From contig JAQXDZ010000059.1 in NCBI GenBank assembly GCA_029251085.1, forward strand, positions 1 through 64,000: DNA of 64,000 bases, given 5' to 3'. Each line of letters begins with the position of its first letter. Position 1 is the first letter of the stretch. Shown in pieces: positions 17,058-24,014 of the stretch. The notes beneath the pieces are model-generated. The model worked only from the letters and a program-made list of their open reading frames with translations, searched no databases and was not told where the DNA came from. This DNA comes from Mariniblastus sp. GTDB lineage: Bacteria; Planctomycetota; Planctomycetia; Pirellulales; Pirellulaceae. A program made the translations under genes and the position numbers.

Positions 17058-17639
17058 ATGTTAAGCCTCCACTCATCGTCTTCTGACCGCTGGCTAAAGC
17101 AAGTTGAATCAAACCTCGACGAAATTTTAATCGATCACGCGCATTGTGAGAAAAAAGCAGCGGGCACGGCGATGAATTTTATTTTTGCCTACGTTGATAA
17201 TCTTGAGCTCTGTCGCGAAATGACTGAAATTGTCAATGAGGAATTGGAACATTTTCATATGGTCATTGATATTTTGCATCGCCGCAAAATTGAATTTCGA
17301 CGGATCAGACCGAGTAGTTACGGGCGAAAATTAAATGATCTGGTTAGGCGTGGCGAACCCGAGCGGGCAATCGACCGAATGCTCGTTGCCTGTTTAATTG
17401 AGGCACGTTCCTGTGAGAGGTTTGATTTTCTAAGAAAATATATGGATGGAAAGGATCAGGAACTATCTGATTTTTATGGTAGTCTGTTTGAATCAGAGGC
17501 CCGCCATCATACGACTTATGTGCGGATGGCCAAGTTTTTCGGGTCCGACGACGAAGTGAAGCAGAGGCTCAATGAGTTGTCGGAGATAGAGGCTGAGATT
17601 ATTGAAATTGGTGATGACTTACCTCGGATGCACAGCTAA
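17058..17639 (+). CDS. miaE: tRNA-(ms2io6A)-hydroxylase MiaE
   Basis: 193 residues from ATG 17058 (MLSLHSSSSDRWLKQVESNL). It is all-helical with a ferritin-like di-iron pattern: ILIDHAHCEKKAAGTAMNF, NEELEHFHMVIDIL, CLIEARSCERFDFL, and ESEARHHTTYV supply the Glu and His ligands. MiaE hydroxylates the isopentenyl group of ms2i6A at position 37 of tRNAs reading UNN codons, using O2. Length and motif order fit the family well. An upstream in-frame ATG (16998) would add 20 hydrophobic residues unlike MiaE. It is followed 69 bp later by mtnB; a functional link through SAM/methylthio chemistry is possible but not shown. Confidence 0.92.
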   Translation: MLSLHSSSSDRWLKQVESNLDEILIDHAHCEKKAAGTAMNFIFAYVDNLELCREMTEIVNEELEHFHMVIDILHRRKIEFRRIRPSSYGRKLNDLVRRGEPERAIDRMLVACLIEARSCERFDFLRKYMDGKDQELSDFYGSLFESEARHHTTYVRMAKFFGSDDEVKQRLNELSEIEAEIIEIGDDLPRMHS

Positions 17640-17708
17640 TTAACGCTGCTGTGACTGAGTAGGTTATTGAATTGTCGCTCCCTTAATATTTTAGATTTGA
17701 TACGAAAT

Positions 17709-18371
17709 ATGTCAGAATTAATGCCTGAATCGAGTCCACTCGCCGGTCACGAGGTACTGCTTGATCAGCTAATAGAATGCGGACAGCTCTTTCATTCCCG
17801 CGGTTGGTCAGTGGGCACAAGTAGTAATTACAGTGCGGTGTTGAACAACGATCCAGTTGAGCTGATAGTGACCGCCAGCGGTAAAGATAAAGGGCGACTC
17901 GGCAGGCACGATTTTGTTCATATCGGAGCTGATGGCAATCCGATTGAGTCGGATCAACCTAAGTCTTCCGCTGAAACGATGTTGCATGTAGTCCTTGCAG
18001 AACAAAATGATATTGGAAGTATCCTGCACACACATAGTGTTTGGGGGACTTTGTTGTCAGATCATTTTTTCGAAGACGGTGGATTTGAAATTGAGGGATT
18101 TGAGATGCTGAAGGGGCTTGAGGGAATCAAGACCCACGAGCATAACCATTGGTTACCGATTTTTGAAAATACGCAAGATATTCCGGCCTTGGCTGAGCTT
18201 GTAAGGGAGCGGCTTTCCGACCCGATGGAACCGATGACGCACGGATTTTTAATTCGAAAACACGGCCTTTATACGTGGGGAGAAGACGTTTTCGCCGCGA
18301 GACGCCATATTGAAATTTACGAATTTCTTTTCGAATGCATCGCACGAAAAAACGGGTTCCCCGTCGTTTGA
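17709..18371 (+). CDS. mtnB: Methylthioribulose-1-phosphate dehydratase
   Basis: 220 residues from ATG 17709. It belongs to the class II aldolase/adducin fold: RGWSVGTSSNYSAVL near residue 32, LIVTASGKDKGRL, SSAETMLH, the zinc ligands in ILHTHSVWG, and the C-terminal MTHGFLIRKHGLYTWG. This is the pattern of MtnB, which dehydrates 5-methylthioribulose-1-phosphate to the diketo intermediate in methionine salvage. Followed on the same strand by mtnD and mtnC, the enzymes for later steps. A TTG start at 17667 would add 14 residues and is less likely. mtnA, mtnN or mtnP and the mtnW/X route are not in the window. Confidence 0.95.
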   Translation: MSELMPESSPLAGHEVLLDQLIECGQLFHSRGWSVGTSSNYSAVLNNDPVELIVTASGKDKGRLGRHDFVHIGADGNPIESDQPKSSAETMLHVVLAEQNDIGSILHTHSVWGTLLSDHFFEDGGFEIEGFEMLKGLEGIKTHEHNHWLPIFENTQDIPALAELVRERLSDPMEPMTHGFLIRKHGLYTWGEDVFAARRHIEIYEFLFECIARKNGFPVV

Positions 18372-18492
18372 GAGATGACGAACCGAGCCGTTTCGGCTAG
18401 AATAACGCGCGTTAGTCAACGAGCCGAACTGCTATGTACTGGTGGGCTCTGTTGGTGAAATTGATCGAGACTTCTTTTTGTGAGGTAAGCCG

Positions 18493-19083
18493 ATGGCCCG
18501 AGTACAAATTCCAGAAGAAAATTGTGAAATTCGTGAACCTGCTGAAATCAAAGCGTTCCTGAAGCAATACGGAATTGAATTTGAACAGTGGGATGTCGAG
18601 GGTCGAATTGGCGCGGACGCCACCAACGAAGAGATTCTCGAAGCTTATAGCCCAGAGATCGAGCGGCTCAAAGAGGCTCACGGCTTTGTGACTGCGGACG
18701 TGATCAATGTAAAGCCGGAGACGCCAGGGCTCGATGAGATGCTTGCGAAGTTCGATAAAGAACACCTGCATACCGAGGATGAAGTTCGTTTTACGGTAAA
18801 GGGTTCCGGAGTCTTTCACATTCATCCTGAATCGGCACCCGTGTTTGCCGTGACCGTTGAGTCTGGTGACTTGATTAGCGTTCCCAAGGGAACCCACCAT
18901 TGGTTTAATCTTTGTTCCGATAAAACGATTCGATGCATCCGCCTGTTTGAGGACATGAGTGGTTGGGCACCGCATTACATGGAAGAACCTGTCCACAATA
19001 AGTATTCCCCAATGTGTATGGGGCCAAGCTACCTTGAGGGTGAAGGTGGTGATCTCGACTCCGAGAAGATTGTGCAGTTCTGA
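18493..19083 (+). CDS. mtnD: Acireductone dioxygenase (ARD)
   Basis: 196 residues with a cupin core. Metal ligands are visible in HLHTEDE (two His and one Glu, about residues 91-97) and the distal His in GTHHWF (about 136-137). The family signatures VRFTVKGSGVFHIHP and IRLFEDMSGWAPHY are present. The enzyme oxidises acireductone, with Fe giving the methionine precursor ketoacid plus formate, or Ni giving the off-pathway product. It lies between mtnB and mtnC. A strong intrinsic terminator follows 45 bp after its stop, so mtnB-mtnD can end as one transcript. Confidence 0.95.
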   Translation: MARVQIPEENCEIREPAEIKAFLKQYGIEFEQWDVEGRIGADATNEEILEAYSPEIERLKEAHGFVTADVINVKPETPGLDEMLAKFDKEHLHTEDEVRFTVKGSGVFHIHPESAPVFAVTVESGDLISVPKGTHHWFNLCSDKTIRCIRLFEDMSGWAPHYMEEPVHNKYSPMCMGPSYLEGEGGDLDSEKIVQF

Positions 19084-19127
19084 TCCCACGGTTGGACAGA
19101 GAGCCAGAAATTCAAAAACTAATTCTG

Positions 19128-19153
19128 CGGAACTGAAGGGTTCCGTTTTTTTT
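19128..19153 (+). terminator. Strong intrinsic terminator between mtnD and mtnC
   Basis: CGGAAC-TGAAGG-GTTCCG, a 6-bp perfect stem with 6-base loop, is followed directly by eight T. It is 45 bp after mtnD and ends 12 bp before the mtnC start codon. It should uncouple mtnC from mtnB-mtnD or act as an attenuator. Confidence 0.85.
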
Positions 19154-19164
19154 ATGGTGAACTT

Positions 19165-19902
19165 ATGTTTCAGACCAACGCCCGTGGAATTTTACTCGAT
19201 ATTGAAGGCACAACTTCCTCGATTAGTTTTGTTTACGATACGATGTTTCCATTTGTAAGGGAGCATGCGGCGTCGTTTATCTTGAACCACTGGAACGATG
19301 AAACCGTCCAGTCAGCCGTTGGTCTGTTGGCCGTAGATCTTGGATTCGATTCTGCGGATGCTTGGTTCAAGGAATGCGAATCTGATTCTGCAAAGCAGAA
19401 ATGCGTTGTCTCTGGAATCATTGGGTTAATGGATGCCGACGTAAAAGCGACTGGGCTAAAGCAGATCCAGGGCGTGATTTGGAAAGAAGGATTTCATAAC
19501 GGCGAATTAGTTGCCCATCTCTACGAAGATGTTGCCGATAGTATCCGTCAGTGGAATGAGCTCGATAAAGATGTGCGGATTTATTCGTCGGGCAGCGTTC
19601 AGGCGCAGAAGCTGTTTTTTGGCCACACGGTTGCCGGAGACCTACTTGGGATGTTTAGGGGACACTACGACACGACCACAGGGGCAAAGCAGGAATCTGA
19701 TAGTTATCAGAAAATCGCAATTTCTTATGGTTTGGAGCCGAGTGAAATTTTGTTCGTTAGTGATGTCGTTGGGGAGTTGGTGGCGGCAAAGGCAGCGGGT
19801 TTTCAGACGGTGCTGAGCATCCGGCCCGGTAATAAGCCCCAAGAATCCGGTCACGGGTTCGCTGAAATAACAAGCTTTCGTGAGATCACCTGCGTAACAT
19901 AG
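19165..19902 (+). CDS. mtnC: Enolase-phosphatase E1 (acireductone synthase)
   Basis: 245 residues, HAD superfamily. It begins ARGILLDIEGTTSSISFVYD with nucleophile Asp and the DIEGTT motif of MtnC. Motif II is YSSGSVQAQKLFF, and motif III/IV lie in GAKQESDSYQKIA and ILFVSDVVGELVAAKAAG. The enzyme enolises and dephosphorylates 2,3-diketo-5-methylthiopentyl-1-phosphate, giving acireductone for MtnD. Start ATG 19165. It lies only 12 bp beyond a strong terminator, so its transcription must come by readthrough, regulated antitermination, or a promoter overlapping the end of mtnD. Confidence 0.95.
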   Translation: MFQTNARGILLDIEGTTSSISFVYDTMFPFVREHAASFILNHWNDETVQSAVGLLAVDLGFDSADAWFKECESDSAKQKCVVSGIIGLMDADVKATGLKQIQGVIWKEGFHNGELVAHLYEDVADSIRQWNELDKDVRIYSSGSVQAQKLFFGHTVAGDLLGMFRGHYDTTTGAKQESDSYQKIAISYGLEPSEILFVSDVVGELVAAKAAGFQTVLSIRPGNKPQESGHGFAEITSFREITCVT

Positions 19903-20174
19903 AGCCCCGCGGTAGTTCTTCAATTGTTTGTGGTAGCACTTTCTTGAGCGTTCGCGATTTTATGAATAATGTTCGAACCAAGTCGTGTTAGAGACCGTAG
20001 ATCGGGTTGAATAAGAAAAATCACGGTCCTTCGGGGACGTGTTCGCATCTTTTCGCAGCCGCCGCTGTTGGCAAATCGTTGCTGCAGATTCGCTCCAAGA
20101 CGGAGTTTGATTTTTGTTGGTTGCTCTCTGAGGAGAGAGAGTAACGACGGACACCGTCAATTCGGGAGTGCATT

Positions 20175-21185
20175 ATGAGGGGTGTTTTTACCGCCAAACA
20201 AGTTTTCGCAATGAGTTTGTTACTGGCATTTCAGGTGAGTTTTGCTGCAGCGAACGACTCGGTTGTTCGCTTTGACGCACCAGCGATGATTGCCGTACGT
20301 CCTGTGGCCTCCGAACGCTCACACGAAGCGGGCTCACCATCTGAAAAAATAATCGAGTTGCTGGTTCCTGTTACCTCTGAGATTGGAATGAGAGACCGGG
20401 GAAACATCTCTAGTTTTCGATTCGATATCGTCTGGAATCAACAATCGTATCCTCTCGTAAGTTACTCGCCGAAAACTCAAACGGTGAGCGACATAGAAGG
20501 GCTCATCGACGTTGAAAAAAACGAAGATCAGGCAAAGGGGATAGGTGGCACTCTCAACGGGCGTTTTCCAGAGATGGTCAGCGGCTCAATCAAGGCTGAC
20601 CTATCGAGTCGCACGGGAAGTACGATTAAATATCACGAGCGACCCCAGCAAGATGTCTTGGTTGCCAGCGGAACCATTAATCGTGGTTGCGGCGTCTTTT
20701 TTCGATTTCACCCATCAAAACAAACGACACTGGAGGGAGGTCGTGATCTGGTCATCGCCTTTCGGGTTCCCAAGACGTGGAGTGGCGGAGTTATAAAACT
20801 TAAGTGCAGTGTCACTGGCAAGAGGCGAATTATTGGCTCTTGGAGCGATTCATTTGAGGAGAGCTGTATGTTTGTAATGCCAATTTATCTCGAAGGCGAT
20901 GACCAGGCCCGAGCCGCTGCCCGCGATTTTGTTGATTCAGAAACCAAGTTGCGGATCAACTGGGATCAGTTGCAAAATCGAGTGACTGACGGCTCAAGTT
21001 ATTTACATCGCTTCAGCCGAAGCGAAGATTTGCAGAGTTTGCCTCCGCAGTGGGCTCACCGTTTAATTCAATCAGGTAAGGATGAGTATCTTGAGAAGTA
21101 CCGATCGGATCTGCCGCCAGATTTGGCAGATGTTGCTGATCAATTTGTACTAGCCAGAAAAGGAATGTTACAATTAGGCCGTTAG
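20175..21185 (+). CDS. Secreted protein of unknown function
   Basis: 336 residues; not recognised. It has a clear signal peptide (MRGVFTAKQVFAMSLLLAFQVSFAAA, cleavage likely near residue 26). The mature part looks like a mostly beta domain (ISSFRFDIVWN, YPLVSYSPKTQTVSD, RDLVIAFRVPKTWSG, VIKLKCSVTGKRR) followed by a helical C-terminus with RAAARDFVDSE and LPPDLADVADQFVLARKGML. There are no lipobox, PEP-CTERM or obvious catalytic motifs. It may be a planctomycete-restricted envelope protein. It stands alone between mtnC and a convergent small gene, with 272 bp of leader that includes a GACCGT/ACGGTC pair. Confidence 0.6.
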   Translation: MRGVFTAKQVFAMSLLLAFQVSFAAANDSVVRFDAPAMIAVRPVASERSHEAGSPSEKIIELLVPVTSEIGMRDRGNISSFRFDIVWNQQSYPLVSYSPKTQTVSDIEGLIDVEKNEDQAKGIGGTLNGRFPEMVSGSIKADLSSRTGSTIKYHERPQQDVLVASGTINRGCGVFFRFHPSKQTTLEGGRDLVIAFRVPKTWSGGVIKLKCSVTGKRRIIGSWSDSFEESCMFVMPIYLEGDDQARAAARDFVDSETKLRINWDQLQNRVTDGSSYLHRFSRSEDLQSLPPQWAHRLIQSGKDEYLEKYRSDLPPDLADVADQFVLARKGMLQLGR

Positions 21186-21263
21186 CGAATAACTACTTCG
21201 AAGATTATGCTCGCTTGAATCTCTCACGTGTTCTGTGTGAAGACCGAGCGTAGAATTTCAATC

Positions 21264-21569
21264 TCAGTTCTGGCTGAATCCAAGTTTAACCGCATTGTCA
21301 ATTGCAAGCGGGTTTTGGATGTATTCCCGATGGCAATCCGAACAGAGGTCGAACTTTCGAGTTCGATAGGCTGACTGGCTGATTTCCTGTCTTTCAGATT
21401 CATCTAGCCGCTCAAGTATTTCATTGAGTTCGATCAGATGGTCTCGATCTTCTTCGGATTCGAATTCAATCGTATCGAGAGCAACTTCAATCTTGATGTT
21501 GACGGAATACCGAAGCTCCTCGTCAGGTTCAATTGTTCGTCTGCAGCGGTCGCACGAATAGTGAATCAT
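21264..21569 (-). CDS. Small zinc-ribbon-like protein of unknown function
   Basis: 101 residues from ATG 21569 (MIHYSCDRCRRTIEPDEE). Two CxxC pairs, CDRC near the start and CSDC about residue 76, flank a helical acidic middle (SEEDRDHLIELNEILERLDESERQE), so the ends likely join to bind one zinc. No catalytic residues are visible. Similar short conserved proteins are common in planctomycetes, but I cannot name a function. A longer reading from 21602 has no good start. It is convergent with the secreted unknown; a hairpin-rich gap lies upstream. Confidence 0.65.
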   Translation of the reverse strand: MIHYSCDRCRRTIEPDEELRYSVNIKIEVALDTIEFESEEDRDHLIELNEILERLDESERQEISQSAYRTRKFDLCSDCHREYIQNPLAIDNAVKLGFSQN

Positions 21570-22067
21570 AATTCTCTTCCTTTGAGACTTTAACTTCAGC
21601 AATCCAATTTGTTTTTAAGACATGCCGAAACACAACATCCATCCGCGTGTTCCATGTTAATGTCAAAACAAAATTTGATGCAAGTAAATTCCAAATTAAA
21701 ATTACGAAACAAACCAAAGCGGCGGCGACCGTGTTTGAGCCCCAGCGAAAAGTAGACAGGCAATCTAGGTGTCTAGTCTGTAGAAGGCAATTTTAGAGGC
21801 AGCACAGGAGGCGGTGTTGCATCAACCAGGCACGAAGCTGGGGTTTTTTTGATGCCATAAATTCTGTGGTAACACAGGATTTAGACCTTTGAAAAGCATC
21901 GATTTGACTTTTTGAGCCATTCAGGGAGGAGTGGCTGTTGGATAATAAGGCCGTAGCTGAGGATTTCAGCTAGTTATCCTTCCCTCGTCTTTGCTTTTGT
22001 GGCCGATCGGTATCGCCGATATCAGCTGATTGTTGAAAACCAAAAAAGGATACCTTCGATGAATTGC
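21570..22067. other. Hairpin-rich intergenic region, possible structured RNA
   Basis: About 500 bases without a protein-like frame between two minus-strand genes. It holds a run of inverted repeats: GCAGCAC/GTGTTGC (21799-21820), GCATCAA/TTGATGC (21819-21855, containing a T7 run and inner CCAG/CTGG), CTGTG-GTAA-CACAG (21864-21877), GGATAA/TTATCC enclosing TAGCTGA/TCAGCTA (21940-21979), and ATCGG-TATCG-CCGAT (22006-22020). The first two overlap by two bases and would exclude each other. The promoter of the zinc-ribbon gene must also lie here. No known RNA family is recognised. Confidence 0.4.
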
Positions 22068-23768
22068 TTAGTTAGAGGTCTTCATCTTCCGGATCTTGAT
22101 CTCGAGTTTTCCTTCTACTGGTGCTCCCGGCACCCTCGAGGCTGAATCTAAGATCGCGGTACCGTCGATCATCTCCATTTGCGAAGGCCTAAAAACACCG
22201 TTGACAAGGAACATCCCAGAAACCCCCACTTTGTTGTTTTCGGATGGCTTGAATTGATCGTTGGCGATACTGACCGCAATGGTAAGTACTTTTCCGCTGG
22301 CTTCGTCTTTCCCTGAGATTACAATCGTTGGCGGTTTGATCCTACTTCGTGACGGTGCTTTGCTCGGTTCGGCATAAACGGTAACGTTACTTAATGAAAC
22401 TCGCTTTCCATCCCTCGAGAATTCTAATTTGGCATTTCCAACAGGGATCTCATACCCTGGAGTTTCATTAAACCATTCGGTTGAAAATTCGATTTTCGCA
22501 TTTCCTGTCTCGGCAAAATAGATCGGTTTCTTTTCTCGAGAACTAAGTTTCGGTGGAGCATCTTTGAACTCCCGCACCAGACTGCTGCGGCGATTTTTAA
22601 TGAATCTCCGAAAGCTGTTCATTGATGTCGAAAACTTGCTGTTGGAAGGCATGACGTGTTCTTTAAGCATGGCTTCCAAGCGGTCCATTTCAGCGAGAAG
22701 ACGCGATTCATTCCAGTGTTCGTCCAGGAATTTTTCAAGCGTATCAAAGTACTGGGTTTGTATTTCCGGAATTCGATAAAGTTTGTTGGGAAGGATCGCT
22801 TTGGCGTGGGCAGATTTAGGCTGTATTCGATACGGCGGGATCGGAAAGGAAATGGTGAATGCGGAGTCGGTTCCCCACGGAATAAAATAAAACTTGGAAT
22901 CCGCAGGGTCTTGGTAGATAAAGAAATTATTTTGATTGCTGCAGTAGCCATCCCAGAATCCAATAAGACTCTCCATCGCCCAAAATTGAATGAAGGCATC
23001 AAGGTTAAGCAGTTCTTTAAGTTCGTCTTGATCCGGTTCTGGACGGGCAAGTGCGGACGCGATTTTTTTAAGATCCTTGTAGCTCGCTTTTTTATTTTTA
23101 GGTTCAAACTTTTTTACCCAATCAGGAAAAAAGTCTGTGATGGTTCCTTCAAAACAATCACCAGTGCCATCGCCAAACTCTCGCTCTAAAAATAGTGGTC
23201 TCACCGAATCTACATTTGAATAGATGCCAAGATACTTTCCGTTGACAGAGACTTTGGCAAACCCGCATCGTGGACTTCGAGTGCCTGACTCGCGAAACAG
23301 TTTGTAACTTAGGTACTGACAGACACGTGAAGGGTCCTGGTTGTTATTGTTGAGGGTCAATCGATCGAGGCCATCGACTGGGTTTTGCTCCCGATATTTG
23401 TCAAATCTTATTTTTAAGGAAGGACGCTCCACGTTCAGAGAACCAAGAAATCCTTTTTTGCGAATTCCGACATCCTCAATCTTTTTTCCATCGATAGTCA
23501 CGTCCCCTTTTACATATTCGAAAGGAGATTCCACGGTTTCTTTGCCAAGTGATTCAGAAAAAGACCGAGATTGATTGCGAATGAAATCCCAGTCCTTTTG
23601 GGGTAGTTCAATTTCAATGGAAGTAATCCGATCGGAAGCGAACAGGGATTCCGAGTTGATTTTTTTTTCTTGGCTTTGAGCCTGGCTCAGAGTAGTAAGT
23701 GTGATAAGCAGTGCAATTACACGGGTTACGACTGTCGACGCGCTGTTGAAAAACAGACTGTGTGGCAT
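22068..23768 (-). CDS. Exported CotH-family (spore-coat protein H kinase-like) protein
   Basis: 566 residues from ATG 23768. A signal peptide (about residues 10-32, ending SQAQSQ) directs export. The CotH domain covers about residues 45-410, with LKIRFDKY, LDRLTLNNNNQDPSR, YLGIYSNVD, an Asn/Asp segment in GFWDGYCSNQNNFFIYQDP, and the acidic metal-type motif YFIPWGTDSAFT. CotH proteins are atypical protein kinases that phosphorylate secreted proteins, best known in Bacillus spores and mucoralean fungi. The C-terminal 150 residues are beta-rich with GNAKIEFSTEWFNE and GNAKLEFSRDGK repeats. A start at 23831 would place 21 residues before the signal peptide and is unlikely. Kinase activity is inferred from family only. 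Confidence 0.8.
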   Translation of the reverse strand: MPHSLFFNSASTVVTRVIALLITLTTLSQAQSQEKKINSESLFASDRITSIEIELPQKDWDFIRNQSRSFSESLGKETVESPFEYVKGDVTIDGKKIEDVGIRKKGFLGSLNVERPSLKIRFDKYREQNPVDGLDRLTLNNNNQDPSRVCQYLSYKLFRESGTRSPRCGFAKVSVNGKYLGIYSNVDSVRPLFLEREFGDGTGDCFEGTITDFFPDWVKKFEPKNKKASYKDLKKIASALARPEPDQDELKELLNLDAFIQFWAMESLIGFWDGYCSNQNNFFIYQDPADSKFYFIPWGTDSAFTISFPIPPYRIQPKSAHAKAILPNKLYRIPEIQTQYFDTLEKFLDEHWNESRLLAEMDRLEAMLKEHVMPSNSKFSTSMNSFRRFIKNRRSSLVREFKDAPPKLSSREKKPIYFAETGNAKIEFSTEWFNETPGYEIPVGNAKLEFSRDGKRVSLSNVTVYAEPSKAPSRSRIKPPTIVISGKDEASGKVLTIAVSIANDQFKPSENNKVGVSGMFLVNGVFRPSQMEMIDGTAILDSASRVPGAPVEGKLEIKIRKMKTSN

Positions 23769-24014
23769 GGTTTGGTCCAAAGATATAAACAGAAACGGAG
23801 GTCGCCGGATGAAACTGATTTGTTCATGCAACTGATTTGTTCAATCGCACCAAGATGTACCCAAGAAAAGTAACGAGGGTTTCAAGGATGGATGTCAAAT
23901 AGCAATCCGATTTAAGCGTAGTAGGATTGTGGCGAGAGCTCAAGTAACGCGAATTTGGCGTTGCGGTAAATCTTGCTTTCAAATTGCCCGCTGCTTGGAA
24001 TGAATCCGCTGAAT

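Noticed and set aside
18412..19089. 225-codon minus-strand frame opposite mtnD
   Set aside because: mtnD has all metal ligands of acireductone dioxygenase. The antisense frame is a codon-bias shadow.
22656..23189. 177-codon plus-strand frame inside the CotH-type gene
   Set aside because: It is antisense to conserved CotH motifs and has a Phe/Arg/Lys-skewed composition typical of shadow frames.
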